From NCBI GenBank assembly GCA_947088865.1, contig CAMUHY010000001.1, positions 372,001 through 436,000 on the forward strand: 64,000 nt of DNA, given 5' to 3'. Every line of letters starts with the position of its first letter. Within the stretch, counting starts at the first letter, position 1. The position numbers were made by a program, and so were the translations under genes. The stretch comes from an uncultured Eubacterium sp. Its GTDB lineage: Bacteria; Bacillota; Clostridia; Lachnospirales; Lachnospiraceae. The notes under the pieces were generated by a model that saw nothing but the letters and a program-made list of their open reading frames with translations, was not told the DNA's origin and searched no databases. Below, in pieces: positions 8,632 through 18,220 of the stretch.

Positions 8632-9612
8632 ATGTCAAACATAACAGTAGCGCTGGATGCCGGTCATGGAGGAAGCGACCCTGGTGCCGTATATGGCAAC
8701 AGACAAGAAAAGGATGATGTTCTTAAACTCACTATGGCAGTTGGGAATATTCTTCAAAATGCTGGTATTAATGTTGTTTATACTAGAACCAATGACATAT
8801 ATGAAACACCTTTTAAGAAAGCTACTGATGCCAATAATTCAGGAGCCGATTATTTTGTATCTATACATCGTAACTCTTCAGAAAAAAATAACCAATACAG
8901 CGGCGTAGAAACACTTGTATATAAAGATTCTGGCGTTCGTTCAGAAATGGCAGATAATATTAATAAACAACTTGAACAGGTAGGTTTTACAAATCTTGGT
9001 ATAACAGAACGTCCAAACTTGGTTGTTTTAAAGAGAACGACAATGCCTGCTGTCTTAGTTGAAGTTGGCTTTATCAATACCGATGCCGACAATGCTTTAT
9101 TTGACAAAGAATTTTCTAATATTGCACAAGGCATAGCCGATGGAATCCTTCAAACGATTTATAATACAGATACCAGAACGACAGAAGCAAATCAAAGTGA
9201 AGAACAAAATAATTATTTTCCAACTCCTGAGAGCAATACCTCAGATATGAGCGATAATTATGATGCAACGAACAATCCTTACAATGAAAGAAATACAGAA
9301 TATAACGAAATGAGTACCAATTTTGAAACAGACGAATATGAACGAATCCGCATACCTTCAAACAACTGCAACTGCACTTGTGACAACAATACAGAAAAAC
9401 TCTATCGTGTTCAAGTAGGCGCTTACAATAATAAAGAAAATGCAGACCGCACGTTAGATTCCTTGCTTGTAGAGGGCTTTCCTGCATTTTTGCTGTATGA
9501 AGATGGATATTATAAAGTTCAAGTTGGCGCTTATGAATTTTTGACAAACGCAATCAAAATGGAACAGCGTTTAAGACGTTTTCGATATAATACTTATATT
9601 GTGTACGCATAA
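8632..9612 (+). CDS. N-acetylmuramoyl-L-alanine amidase with C-terminal SPOR domain
   Basis: 326 residues from MSNITVALDAGHGG. The start is set by GAGG 6 bases upstream; the frame opens 10 codons earlier. An Amidase_3 domain covers about 3-175: zinc ligands are the His of DAGHGG, a downstream Glu and the His of FVSIHRN, and the catalytic Glu is in VLVEVGFI. A low-complexity Asn/Glu/Thr linker follows, and residues 265-326 form a SPOR domain (LYRVQVGAYNNKENADR) that binds denuded glycan. No signal peptide is visible, as in several mother-cell or phage-like amidases. The ribosome site lies in CGCAGAAATGAGG, matching the 3' end of repeat element A. Confidence 0.9.
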   Translation: MSNITVALDAGHGGSDPGAVYGNRQEKDDVLKLTMAVGNILQNAGINVVYTRTNDIYETPFKKATDANNSGADYFVSIHRNSSEKNNQYSGVETLVYKDSGVRSEMADNINKQLEQVGFTNLGITERPNLVVLKRTTMPAVLVEVGFINTDADNALFDKEFSNIAQGIADGILQTIYNTDTRTTEANQSEEQNNYFPTPESNTSDMSDNYDATNNPYNERNTEYNEMSTNFETDEYERIRIPSNNCNCTCDNNTEKLYRVQVGAYNNKENADRTLDSLLVEGFPAFLLYEDGYYKVQVGAYEFLTNAIKMEQRLRRFRYNTYIVYA

Positions 9613-9618
9613 TATTTT

Positions 9619-9672
9619 AAATGCTCCCTTTCTAGCAGCAAGTTTTTATTTGTCTGCTAAAAGGGAGCATTT
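9619..9672 (+). terminator. Terminator after the amidase gene (possibly bidirectional)
   Basis: AAATGCTCCCTT...AAGGGAGCATTT forms a long stem with an inner CTAGCAG/CTGCTAA extension. It lies between the amidase and the convergent gene at 9697 and may serve both. Confidence 0.8.
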
Positions 9673-9696
9673 ATCCAGCCTTTTCCATCAGTAAGC

Positions 9697-10602
9697 TTAA
9701 AAATGCAAGGTAAGATGACACGCTTCTTTGCCATTATCAATGAAATACGCATACAAACTTTGTATTGTGTCGGTCTTTTCATCAATATCCACAATAAAAT
9801 CAATATCGCCTATATATTCCATAAATCTAGTGCTGTATTCTTTTAAAGTATCTTTGCCTATCCCTGCTGAAGTTTTTAAAATAGAAATATATGGAAGCAC
9901 TTTACTATCTGAATAAAGTTCATCAATAACTGCATTATTTCCTTGTTCTACAAGCTGCTGCGGAAAAACGATTCTATAAGAAACAACGTCACTATCTAAA
10001 TTATCCATCTTTTCATATTCTACATTTTGCAGCATCGATGCATATCCTTTTACAACATCTTTACTTGCAGCCGATATAATATCACTATGCTTTTTAAAAT
10101 CTATTTTAGAAATTTCATGCAATATTATATCCAACTTTTTGCAGATATCTTGATATTGCTTATATTCTGCTGGTAGCTGACCGCTTATATTGGATTCTTT
10201 TAATTGATTGATATCTGAAAGCTGAACTTCTATCGAAATATCATCTTCAAAAAGCTGCAATGAACGAACCTGTATTTTATTGTCCTTAAGCCAAAAACGA
10301 ATTGTAATATTATCACTGTCATCTTGCATTGTTAAGGATTCTTTTAATGTTGGAAACGCATCAAGACAAATCTCAAGTTCTCCCTCCATTTCCATAAATT
10401 CAATTTTTTCAGACAAACTGTCAACCATATGCTGCAATCTGCCTCCAAAATTTATAAACGCATTGATTACATGTCTTTTTGGCAAAACAATATCCGCCAA
10501 TGTAGGATAAGCAAAATATCCGCCAACTGATAAAAATAAAATTGATAATACAATAATACAAGAGACTATTTTTTTGCTTCGTTTTCCCTTTTTTCCCATC
10601 AT
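9697..10602 (-). CDS. Single-pass membrane-anchored protein of unknown function
   Basis: 301 residues (or 300 from the second ATG; AAGGAAG lies upstream). A basic start (MMGKKGKRSKK) and one membrane helix at about 12-34 are followed by about 265 extracytoplasmic residues, rich in acidic and aliphatic residues, with no motif I recognise. The alternating pattern of short strands near the C-terminus (DIDFIVDIDEKTDTIQSLYAYFID) suggests a beta-rich ligand or lipoprotein-like domain. It lies immediately downstream of hflX in the same direction, 92 bases apart, and may be cotranscribed. Confidence 0.6.
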   Translation of the reverse strand: MMGKKGKRSKKIVSCIIVLSILFLSVGGYFAYPTLADIVLPKRHVINAFINFGGRLQHMVDSLSEKIEFMEMEGELEICLDAFPTLKESLTMQDDSDNITIRFWLKDNKIQVRSLQLFEDDISIEVQLSDINQLKESNISGQLPAEYKQYQDICKKLDIILHEISKIDFKKHSDIISAASKDVVKGYASMLQNVEYEKMDNLDSDVVSYRIVFPQQLVEQGNNAVIDELYSDSKVLPYISILKTSAGIGKDTLKEYSTRFMEYIGDIDFIVDIDEKTDTIQSLYAYFIDNGKEACHLTLHF

Positions 10603-10694
10603 AATCTTCCTTTCCTGCTCAATTCATATGTCTTTAATCCAAATGCTCCTCTTAATTTTACTTATCAAACATATTTGCAATACAATTTTTAGTA

Positions 10695-11924
10695 TTACTT
10701 TGGCATCCATGCTTCTATATATATGCCATCTTCCCTGTACTCTTCTTTTAAAACTTTTCCATATTCTCTTATTAATTGAATTTTTCCAGCATCTGCATAA
10801 GCAAATAATTGTTCAATCTTTTGACATCCATCCCTTATAATATTTTGAAGCTCTTTTAAAAATGCCTCAAGACCTTCTCCTGTTTTTGCAGAAATTTTAA
10901 TCGTCTGCTTTGCCTTAGGGTCAATACCACATATATTGCTTTGTACCAAATCACTTTTATTGTACAGCGTTATAATTGGTTTATCGCCCACCTCAAGGCT
11001 TTCTAATATCTCATATACCGTTTTGATATGTTTATCCATATCTGGATTGGAACTGTCAACTACATGTATGATAATATCTGCAAATTTTGCCTCCTGCAAT
11101 GTACTCTTAAACGCCTCAATTAAATGATGCGGCAATTTCCGTATAAATCCAACCGTATCTGTAAGAAGTACTTTTTCTCCATCTGGAATAATTAATGCTC
11201 TTGTCGTTGGATCTAGTGTAGCAAATAATTTATCCTCCGACAATACGCCAGCATCTGTCAATTTATTCAATAGTGTAGACTTACCCGCGTTCGTATATCC
11301 TACAATCGCTGCAATCGGTGTTGATATATTCTTTCTCTTTTTTCGGATGGTCTGTCTGTGCTGTTCTATCTCTTTAAGCTGCACGGACAGTCTTGAAATA
11401 CGTTCTCTTATAATACGTCTATCCGTCTCTATCTTTTTTTCACCAGGTCCCCTTGTTCCTATACCGCCGCCCAATCGTGACAACGCCTTGCCAAAACCAG
11501 ACAATCTTGTCATTCTATATTTAAGCTGTGCCATCTCAACTTGAATTTTGCCCTCGCTTGTATTTGCTCTGGCAGCAAAGATATCGAGAATAACCATTGT
11601 TCTGTCCATAACTTTTGTATTTAATTCATCTTCTAAATTTTTTAACTGTGCTGGACTTAATTCATCATCACACACAATTCCTGTCGCATCAAGTTCATCT
11701 ATAAGAACACGAATTTCATCTAACTTTCCTTTTCCAATATACGTTGCAGGGTGAAATTGCTCTCTGGACTGTATGATTCTTCCTACAACAATCCCTCCAG
11801 CCGTCTTTACCAACTCTTCTAACTCATCAAGAAGACTCTCCTCATTCTCGCCATTATCCAATTGCACACCCACAAGAATCACCTTTTCTATAATATCCTG
11901 CGTCGATAATACTTTTCCCATCAT
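10695..11924 (-). CDS. hflX: GTPase HflX
   Basis: 409 residues. The N-terminal HflX domain (about 1-170) ends in the conserved glycine-rich linker GGGIGTRGPGEKKIETDRR. The GTPase domain carries the P-loop GYTNAGKST, the switch motif DTVGFIRKLPH and the NKSD base-recognition motif. HflX binds ribosomes and splits stalled or stress-inactivated 70S particles. The start overlaps its ribosome site closely (GAGGAATGATG), so initiation may be at either of the two adjacent ATGs. It lies 36 bases after ptsI, probably cotranscribed. Confidence 0.96.
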   Translation of the reverse strand: MMGKVLSTQDIIEKVILVGVQLDNGENEESLLDELEELVKTAGGIVVGRIIQSREQFHPATYIGKGKLDEIRVLIDELDATGIVCDDELSPAQLKNLEDELNTKVMDRTMVILDIFAARANTSEGKIQVEMAQLKYRMTRLSGFGKALSRLGGGIGTRGPGEKKIETDRRIIRERISRLSVQLKEIEQHRQTIRKKRKNISTPIAAIVGYTNAGKSTLLNKLTDAGVLSEDKLFATLDPTTRALIIPDGEKVLLTDTVGFIRKLPHHLIEAFKSTLQEAKFADIIIHVVDSSNPDMDKHIKTVYEILESLEVGDKPIITLYNKSDLVQSNICGIDPKAKQTIKISAKTGEGLEAFLKELQNIIRDGCQKIEQLFAYADAGKIQLIREYGKVLKEEYREDGIYIEAWMPK

Positions 11925-11960
11925 TCCTCATTTCTGTGCTGTATTCTACTGTGTAAGAAT

Positions 11961-13703
11961 TTATTTTTCACCGTTGACAGCACTGTTTTTGTCAAAAATA
12001 ACTTGATTTAAATATGTTGTTATCTCTTTTTCTGTATTCATCAAAAGCACCTTATCTGCTATCTGTTTTGCTTCTCCTTTTTCCCACAAAGCAATATTTT
12101 TTCTGGTCTCTAATACCTTTGCGGCAGACACCGAAAACTCATCTAATCCAAATGCTAAAAGCAATGGTATCATATTGGGATTTGCTGCCGCTTCACCGCA
12201 CATTCCCACTTCAATATGTCCATTTTTAGCACAGGAAATGACATGTTTAATAGCTCTTAAAACGGCGGGGTTCAATACAGAATATAAATAGGAAACATGT
12301 TCATTGCCGCGGTCTACCGCCAATATATATTGTGTGAGGTCATTTGTGCCAATTGAAAAAAAATCAGCTTCCTTTACAAGCACATCTGCTATAAATGCTG
12401 CTGCTGGCGTTTCAACCATTATCCCTATTTTTATATTTTTATTATAATTAATATTATATTTATCTAACTCTTTCATTGCATCATAAATCATTTTTTTTCC
12501 TATGATAACCTCATCAATTGTGGTAATCAGCGGAAGCATAATCCTTATATTGCCATAAGCACTTGCCTGGAGAATCGCCTTTAACTGTGTGGTAAAAATA
12601 TCAATTCTTCCAAGACAAAAGCGGATTGCTCTGTAACCCAAAAAAGGATTGGCTTCTTTTGTAAGTCCCATATATGGAATATCTTTATCGCCGCCAATAT
12701 CCAGTGTTCTTATGGTCAATGGTTTATCGCCGCATAAAATAGCCGCCTTTTTGTACACTTCAAATTGCTGTTCTTGTGTAGGCATCGATTTTCCATTCAT
12801 AAATAAAAATTCTGTACGAAACAGCCCTACGCCTTCTGCACCAGATTTCATCGCTTTGGCAGCTTCATTTTCGTCTCCTATATTTGCCATAAGACCAACG
12901 CTGCTGCCATCTGCTGTTTTTGTCTTTTTATTAATATATTTTCTTAGTTCTTTAACCTTTTCCTTATAACGTGCTTTTTTCTTCTCAAATATTTGTATCG
13001 TCTTTGGAATGGGATTGACAAAAACTTCACCATATTCGCCGTCCACAATCAATAAATCACCTGTTTTTATAAGCTCTGTCGCATTTTTTACACTTAACAC
13101 AGCCGGTATTTCCAACGCTCTTGCAAGAATTGCAGCATGGGACGTTTCTCCGCCTTTCTGCGCTATAATGCCAACCACATGCGCTGTATCCATGCCAGCC
13201 GTAACAGAAGGATGAAGTTGATTTGCAACAATTACCGTATTGGGCTCTAACTGTGATAAATCAACTTGTTTATCCCCAGATAATAAGCATAACACTCGAT
13301 TTTTTAAATCTTCAATATCAGCTACCCTCTGACTCATCAATTCGCTATTCATTGAAGCAAACATACCTGCAAAAAATTGACAAGTTTGTTCTACTGCCAT
13401 TTCCACGCACATATGCTGGTTTTCAATCAAATGGATTACTTCTTTGCACAATTCTTCATCTTTGATTAAATAAATTTGATTTTTAAGCACCAGCGCTGTT
13501 TTATCCTGTTCACCAAGTTTATTTTGTAATTTTTCAATCATCTTTTCAGTCTCTTGAATAAATGCCTGTTTTACTTGAATAAATCGGTTTTTTTCTTCTT
13601 CAATCCCAATTCCAGACGTTGTTTTTACATTGAAAATATTGTTTTCTATCAATAAAGCACGACCAATTCCTATCCCATTAGAAGTCCCAATACCCTTTAT
13701 CAT
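11961..13703 (-). CDS. ptsI: Phosphoenolpyruvate-protein phosphotransferase (PTS enzyme I)
   Basis: 580 residues, normal length. The N-terminal domain contains the phosphorylated His in GGETSHAAILAR. The C-terminal PEP-binding barrel has GVGLFRTEFLFM, the signature IGTNDLTQYILAVDR and the catalytic Cys in EVGMCGEAAANP. It transfers phosphate from PEP to HPr for sugar uptake. No ptsH or sugar-specific EII lies next to it, so HPr must be encoded elsewhere. GGAGGG lies 6 bases before the ATG. Two repeat features (element B and a MITE-like repeat) occupy the gap upstream. Confidence 0.97.
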   Translation of the reverse strand: MIKGIGTSNGIGIGRALLIENNIFNVKTTSGIGIEEEKNRFIQVKQAFIQETEKMIEKLQNKLGEQDKTALVLKNQIYLIKDEELCKEVIHLIENQHMCVEMAVEQTCQFFAGMFASMNSELMSQRVADIEDLKNRVLCLLSGDKQVDLSQLEPNTVIVANQLHPSVTAGMDTAHVVGIIAQKGGETSHAAILARALEIPAVLSVKNATELIKTGDLLIVDGEYGEVFVNPIPKTIQIFEKKKARYKEKVKELRKYINKKTKTADGSSVGLMANIGDENEAAKAMKSGAEGVGLFRTEFLFMNGKSMPTQEQQFEVYKKAAILCGDKPLTIRTLDIGGDKDIPYMGLTKEANPFLGYRAIRFCLGRIDIFTTQLKAILQASAYGNIRIMLPLITTIDEVIIGKKMIYDAMKELDKYNINYNKNIKIGIMVETPAAAFIADVLVKEADFFSIGTNDLTQYILAVDRGNEHVSYLYSVLNPAVLRAIKHVISCAKNGHIEVGMCGEAAANPNMIPLLLAFGLDEFSVSAAKVLETRKNIALWEKGEAKQIADKVLLMNTEKEITTYLNQVIFDKNSAVNGEK

Positions 13704-13780
13704 TTAGCCCTCCACAAAAATATCGACGTTCTTTTGTGACTTACAAATTTGAATCACAAACACAAATGTGCATTTTTCTT

Positions 13781-13827
13781 AGTTAAGCGGATATTCGCAA
13801 TCCGCTACGCTACTTGATGAGGTTAAA
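13781..13827 (+). repeat. Interspersed element B, short copy 1
   Basis: AGTTAAGCGGATATTCGCA is followed by ATCCGCTACGCTACTTGATG and AGGTTAAA. It contains the 7-bp stem AGCGGAT/ATCCGCT. Compared with the copy at 57891 it lacks the middle part, and the junction lies exactly between two CTTG tetramers, as expected of a deletion by short homology. Confidence 0.7.
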
Positions 13828-13830
13828 ATA

Positions 13831-13923
13831 GGGACTGCTGCAAAATGAACCCATTTCTAAAGATATGCCAAACTCAAGTAAGCATTCATATCCTACATAA
13901 ACATTTCATTTTACAATAGTCCC
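13831..13923. mobile_element. MITE-like element of 93 bp
   Basis: Terminal inverted repeats of 19 bases, GGGACTGCTGCAAAATGAA and (reverse complement of the right end) GGGACTATTGTAAAATGAA, match at 16 positions. There is no coding capacity. A clear target duplication is not visible. It lies just past the stop of the CmpB-like gene and may also act as its terminator. Confidence 0.5.
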
Positions 13924-13929
13924 CAATAA

Positions 13930-14550
13930 TTATTTTTGTATCTTATGTGCAAGCGATTTACTTTCACCGTTATTTTTATCCATTGAATTAAATCCATGAA
14001 TATTTTTCACAAAATGATATACAAAATCTAAAATATACGATAAAACCAAAACCATTCCTATTACATTAGCAATTGCTGGCGGTATTATTTTTACAAAATT
14101 TTCAATCATATTATTTAGTACAAAAAATACAAATACAGCCAAGAATCCCCATCCTAACGTGCTTTGCAAACAAAGTATTCCCTTGTAATTAAAACGCAGA
14201 TGGTCATAATTCCACCATACTTCTCCAAAAAGCCTTATCATAACCATTGCCGTCAAATACTCAAATATGGTTGCACCAATACAGCCTGCTATATATACTG
14301 CAATGATATTATCTTTAATTGGCATAAATAGAACCATTGCAATCAGCACACCAAATCCATATATAACACAGAACGGCAACTTTGCAAAACCTCTGTTTTC
14401 CCATCTTTTAAGCTGTATCCTAATCACAACACATTCCATAGCCCAACCGCAAAAGCTATATATAAAAAACCATATAACCATCTGCCCTATATTCATGCCA
14501 TGAAATGATAAATTCATTAAATTCATATCAATCCACCATTCTTGCTTCAT
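13930..14550 (-). CDS. CmpB-type polytopic membrane protein (putative ABC-transporter type IV family)
   Basis: 206 residues. Four or five membrane helices are evident. The motifs FCGWAMECV, NRGFAKLPFCVIYGFG, EYLTAMVM and WWNYDHLRFNYKGILCLQST match the family named putative ABC-transporter type IV (CmpB). The actual substrate is unknown for the family. Several possible starts exist; the Met at residue 9 (MNLMNLSFHG) may be the real one. It lies next to a MITE-like repeat downstream and pgsA upstream. Confidence 0.75.
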   Translation of the reverse strand: MKQEWWIDMNLMNLSFHGMNIGQMVIWFFIYSFCGWAMECVVIRIQLKRWENRGFAKLPFCVIYGFGVLIAMVLFMPIKDNIIAVYIAGCIGATIFEYLTAMVMIRLFGEVWWNYDHLRFNYKGILCLQSTLGWGFLAVFVFFVLNNMIENFVKIIPPAIANVIGMVLVLSYILDFVYHFVKNIHGFNSMDKNNGESKSLAHKIQK

Positions 14551-14620
14551 TTTTAATTCATGTCCTTGAAACTGTCTATGTATAGTTTAGCCATGAAATA
14601 AACTTTTAATCACAAGACAA

Positions 14621-15217
14621 CTAATATAATACCTTATCATTTCTATCTTTAACAGCATCTAAAACCATTATTGCATACAACCGTACATACATAATAAACG
14701 CCATAATTAATGCAGCAGCACATACAATTAACAGACAACGCTGAAGCATCAAATCCACATGTGGAAAAGCAACTAAAATCAACATAACCGCATATAAAAC
14801 TGCTGTGCAGACTTTACCGTACCACTTTGCACCATTGAGTCTGCGCTTTACAGTCTTTAATACAATAAATCCCACAACAGACGTCACACACTCTTTTAAT
14901 ACAAACAAGATTACCAATATATACATATATGGAATCTCATAAGTCAATGCCACTACCATTGCTAACTGCATCAGCTTATCGGCTATTGGGTCAATAAGTT
15001 TCCCTAAATCTGTAACCATATTAAATTTTCTGGCTATCTGTCCATCCAAAAAATCGGTCGCACCCGAAATCATAACAACAGATGTCGCAATATAATAATC
15101 TTTTGGTTCTGCAGCTGTAAAAAATATATACAAAAACAATGGCACCAATAAAATTCTTATATAGCATAATATATTTGGTATTTTAAACAAATCACCAAAC
15201 TCAAATTCAAATTTCAT
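14621..15217 (-). CDS. pgsA: CDP-diacylglycerol-glycerol-3-phosphate phosphatidyltransferase
   Basis: 198 residues from the ATG at 15217, where GGAGG sits 7 bases upstream; the frame is open 16 codons further. The CDP-alcohol phosphotransferase signature D-G-x2-A-R-x8-G-x3-D-x3-D is complete (DGQIARKFNMVTDLGKLIDPIAD). There are five to six membrane helices. It makes phosphatidylglycerol phosphate, the committed step to anionic phospholipids, at the membrane. Confidence 0.93.
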   Translation of the reverse strand: MKFEFEFGDLFKIPNILCYIRILLVPLFLYIFFTAAEPKDYYIATSVVMISGATDFLDGQIARKFNMVTDLGKLIDPIADKLMQLAMVVALTYEIPYMYILVILFVLKECVTSVVGFIVLKTVKRRLNGAKWYGKVCTAVLYAVMLILVAFPHVDLMLQRCLLIVCAAALIMAFIMYVRLYAIMVLDAVKDRNDKVLY

Positions 15218-15373
15218 TAATCTGCCTCCGCTGAATCCGCTTCTTACATTGAATAAAACTATCAAATATTAAGACCAAACAACGGATAGAATCTTTATGT
15301 TAAACAATAGATAATAATCCTTATGTTAAATAATGATGTCCATAATATACAAATAGTTCAAACAAACCTTATC

Positions 15374-16582
15374 TTATAACAAAGTATCCAATGTTTCTCG
15401 AACGGCTTTAATAAAATTCTCTGTATTTAAGGTAACAGGATTGTCAAATGTTGTTATAAGAGCTAAATCTTTTGTCATTTTACCACTTTCTATGGTATTT
15501 ATGCAAGCCTGTTCCAATTTATCAGCAAATATACTCAATTCGGATATATTATCAAGCTCTCCGCGCTTTCTCAACGCTCCTGTCCAAGCAAATATTGTTG
15601 CAAGAGGATTCGTTGATGTCTCCTCCCCCTTAAGATGCTTGTAATAATGTCTCTGAACCGTGCCATGTGCCGCTTCATACTCATAGTAACCATCTGGTGA
15701 TACAAGCACAGATGTCATCATAGAAAGAGAACCAAACGCTGTGGCAACCATATCACTCATAACATCTCCGTCATAATTTTTACATGCCCATATATAGCCG
15801 CCTTCTGAACGGATAACTCTGGCAACGGCATCGTCTATCAATGTATAGAAATACTCAATATTTGCAGCTTTAAACTGCTCTGCATACTCCTTGTCAAATA
15901 TTTCTTGAAAAATATCTTTAAATGTATGGTCATATTTTTTAGAAATAGTATCCTTCGTAGCAAACCATAAATCTTGCTTTGTCTCTAGTGCAAAGTTAAA
16001 ACAACTCCTTGCAAAACTTTCAATAGAATCCTCAAGATTGTGCATTCCCTGTAAAATACCAGCTCCCTTAAAGTCATGTATCAACTCTCTTGTCTCTTGT
16101 CCCTGCTCGTCTGTAAACACAAGTTCTGCTTTGCCTGCACCTGCAATTTTCATCTCAGAAGCCTTATATACATCACCATAGGCATGTCTTGCAATTGTAA
16201 TTGGTTTCTTCCATGTCTTTACATAAGGCTCAATACCCTTGACAATAATAGGCGCTCTAAATACAGTGCCATCAAGAATTGCACGAATTGTTCCATTAGG
16301 ACTTTTATACATTTCTTTGAGATTATACTCAGTCATTCTCGCAGCATTTGGTGTGATCGTTGCACATTTTACTGCAACACCATACTTTTTGGTTGCGTTG
16401 GCTGAATCAATCGTCACTTGGTCGTCTGTCTCATTTCTATGGACAAGCCCTAAATCATAATATTCTGTATGAAGGTCAATATAAGGTGTCAATAATTCAT
16501 CTTTTATCAACTTCCAAAGAATCCTAGTCATCTCATCCCCATCCATCTCAACTAATGGCGTTGTCATCTTAATCTTTTCCAT
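15374..16582 (-). CDS. icd: Isocitrate dehydrogenase (NADP+), eukaryotic-like subfamily
   Basis: 402 residues, as usual for the IDP-like subfamily rather than the E. coli type. It begins [21 protein letters not shown], and contains the substrate-binding segment [19 protein letters not shown] and the metal/substrate region [21 protein letters not shown]. It oxidises isocitrate to 2-oxoglutarate with NADP+, feeding glutamate synthesis. AGGAGG lies 7 bases before the ATG. No aconitase or citrate synthase is adjacent. Confidence 0.95.
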   Translation of the reverse strand: MEKIKMTTPLVEMDGDEMTRILWKLIKDELLTPYIDLHTEYYDLGLVHRNETDDQVTIDSANATKKYGVAVKCATITPNAARMTEYNLKEMYKSPNGTIRAILDGTVFRAPIIVKGIEPYVKTWKKPITIARHAYGDVYKASEMKIAGAGKAELVFTDEQGQETRELIHDFKGAGILQGMHNLEDSIESFARSCFNFALETKQDLWFATKDTISKKYDHTFKDIFQEIFDKEYAEQFKAANIEYFYTLIDDAVARVIRSEGGYIWACKNYDGDVMSDMVATAFGSLSMMTSVLVSPDGYYEYEAAHGTVQRHYYKHLKGEETSTNPLATIFAWTGALRKRGELDNISELSIFADKLEQACINTIESGKMTKDLALITTFDNPVTLNTENFIKAVRETLDTLL

Positions 16583-16703
16583 TGTACAATCCTCCTAAAC
16601 TTTTACATAATTGTTGTAATTATATATTATTTTTTTTGTTTTGTAAATAATCAGAGTCTTATCAAATAACAAACTTCCTTTGCATGAAGCTGTGCATAAT
16701 ATA

Positions 16704-16729
16704 AGAGAGCCAGATTACTCCGACTCCCT
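16704..16729 (-). terminator. Hairpin after the tandem membrane-protein genes
   Basis: An 11-bp stem with a TTAC/GTAA loop (AGGGAGTCGGA with TCTGGCTCTCT, using G-U pairs in RNA) lies about 40 bases past the stop of the last tandem paralogue. A moderately T-rich tail (TATATTATG) follows. Confidence 0.55.
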
Positions 16730-16769
16730 TAAGTATACAGTCATAAATAAAATATATCTCAAAATTTGT

Positions 16770-17195
16770 CTACTTTTCACCTAATTCCTTATACATCGTT
16801 CCTACATACTCTTCTAATTCACGATTATATTGATAACTTTTTGTATCATCATTATATACAATATGTGTATGTCCTCCTCCAAACCACATTTTCCAATCCA
16901 TATTATTTATTGTATATGAAATGCTATATGACCAGCCATCATACTGTTTTGGAAACAATACAAGCTTAAAATTAATTTCATCTATTTTATTAGCAAGTTT
17001 TTCTATATCTTCCTTTGCTATCAAAACACTTTCTCCTGTATTTCCACTCATAATACGTACTTCCTCTGCCTGCCGTATAGTTGCTTTAAAATTTTTTGCT
17101 CTACTTGAATAGATGTATATTATTATAATTAAAATAGTTAATATTACACTGAAAAATAATGTAATATGTATAATTGATTTTTTATATTTTTGCAT
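16770..17195 (-). CDS. Tandem membrane-anchored paralogue 1 (unknown function)
   Basis: 141 residues: one N-terminal membrane helix (about 8-28) then a roughly 110-residue outer domain. Conserved blocks across the three paralogues are EEVRIMSGNTGES, DIEKLANKIDEI, GWSYSISYTIN, MDWKMWFGGGHTHIV and EEYVGTMYKELG. It is nearly identical to paralogue 3 and more distant from paralogue 2. I know no named family. Upstream, GATTATACCAGATTAGAGG repeats the last codons of the protease gene at 18221, showing it arose by tandem duplication. Possible role: inhibitor or immunity partner of that protease (inference from context only). Confidence 0.75.
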   Translation of the reverse strand: MQKYKKSIIHITLFFSVILTILIIIIYIYSSRAKNFKATIRQAEEVRIMSGNTGESVLIAKEDIEKLANKIDEINFKLVLFPKQYDGWSYSISYTINNMDWKMWFGGGHTHIVYNDDTKSYQYNRELEEYVGTMYKELGEK

Positions 17196-17266
17196 AATAA
17201 CGCCTCTAATCTGGTATAATCACCATATAATTTTATCTTTTTGTATAATATTTAGAAATATCTTGT

Positions 17267-17716
17267 CTACTTTCCGCCTAATTCTTTATACATCGTTCCT
17301 ACATATTCTGCTAAATCACGATTATCCTGATAATATTTCCAATCACCATTATGTACAATTTGTGTGTACCCTCCGCTAAACCACATACTCCACCAGTCGT
17401 TTTCATCTACTCTATACAAAATTTCATATGACCAACCTCCACGCTGTTCTGAACGCGGTACACTCAATACATATTCAAAATGAATTTCATCTACCTTATC
17501 AGCCAATTTTTCTATATTTTCTGTTGATAATAAAATATATTCTCCTGTATTTCCGCTTACAATACGAACTTCATCCGCAATTCGTATATTAGACTTAAAA
17601 TTTTTTTCTCGGCTTGAATAACTATATAAATAATTATATTTCATTATAATAAATACACTTAATACAAAAAGAAGAAATACAAAAATAGTCATCATTAACT
17701 TTTTATGTTTTTTCAT
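17267..17716 (-). CDS. Tandem membrane-anchored paralogue 2 (unknown function)
   Basis: 149 residues from the ATG at 17716 (GAGG 8 bases upstream); a GTG three codons earlier overlaps the ribosome site and is rejected. It has the same architecture as its neighbours: basic tip, one membrane helix, outer domain with DEVRIVSGNTGEY, NIEKLADKVDEIHF, GGWSYEILYRVDENDW and AEYVGTMYKELGGK. It diverges from the other two in the middle (SVPRSEQRGG). Its 5' flank also carries GTTATACCAGATTAGAGG, the tail of the protease gene. Confidence 0.75.
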   Translation of the reverse strand: MKKHKKLMMTIFVFLLFVLSVFIIMKYNYLYSYSSREKNFKSNIRIADEVRIVSGNTGEYILLSTENIEKLADKVDEIHFEYVLSVPRSEQRGGWSYEILYRVDENDWWSMWFSGGYTQIVHNGDWKYYQDNRDLAEYVGTMYKELGGK

Positions 17717-17787
17717 AAGCTTCACCTCTAATCTGGTATAACTACTAGATAATCTTACCTTTTGTATAACATTTAGAAATATATTTT

Positions 17788-18210
17788 CTATTTTCCACCT
17801 AATTCCTTATACATCATTCCTATATATTCTTTCAATGCACGATTATATTGATAACTTTTTGTATCATCATTATATACAATATGTGTATATCCTCCAAACC
17901 ACATGCTCCAATCCATATCATTTATTGTATATGAAATACTATATGACCAACCTTCATACTGTTTTGGAAATAATACAAGCTTAAAATCCGTTTCTTCTAT
18001 TTTATTAGCAAGTTTTTCTATATCTTTCTTTGTTATCAAAATACTTTCTCCTGTATTGCCGCTCATAATTCGTACTTCTTCTGCCTGTCGTATAGTTGCC
18101 TTAAAATTCTTCGCTCTACTTGAATAGATACATATTATTACAATTAAAATAATTAGTATCGCAATTAAAAACAATACAATATGTATGATTGATTTTTTAT
18201 ATTTTTGCAT
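17788..18210 (-). CDS. Tandem membrane-anchored paralogue 3 (unknown function)
   Basis: 140 residues from MQKYKKSIIHIVLF. The frame is open a further 31 codons into the protease gene, but GAGGTGTGATTATG fixes the start here, 10 bases after the protease stop codon. It has one membrane helix and the outer domain EEVRIMSGNTGESI, DIEKLANKIEET, GWSYSISYTINDMDW and YIGMMYKELGGK. It is the paralogue directly coupled to the protease and probably the founder of the array. Confidence 0.78.
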   Translation of the reverse strand: MQKYKKSIIHIVLFLIAILIILIVIICIYSSRAKNFKATIRQAEEVRIMSGNTGESILITKKDIEKLANKIEETDFKLVLFPKQYEGWSYSISYTINDMDWSMWFGGYTHIVYNDDTKSYQYNRALKEYIGMMYKELGGK

Positions 18211-18220
18211 AATCACACCT

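Noticed and set aside
8572-8632. Full element A copy before the amidase
   Set aside because: Only GCGCAGAAATGAGG is present; the TTTGTGTC hairpin is absent, so it is counted only as a 3'-end remnant.
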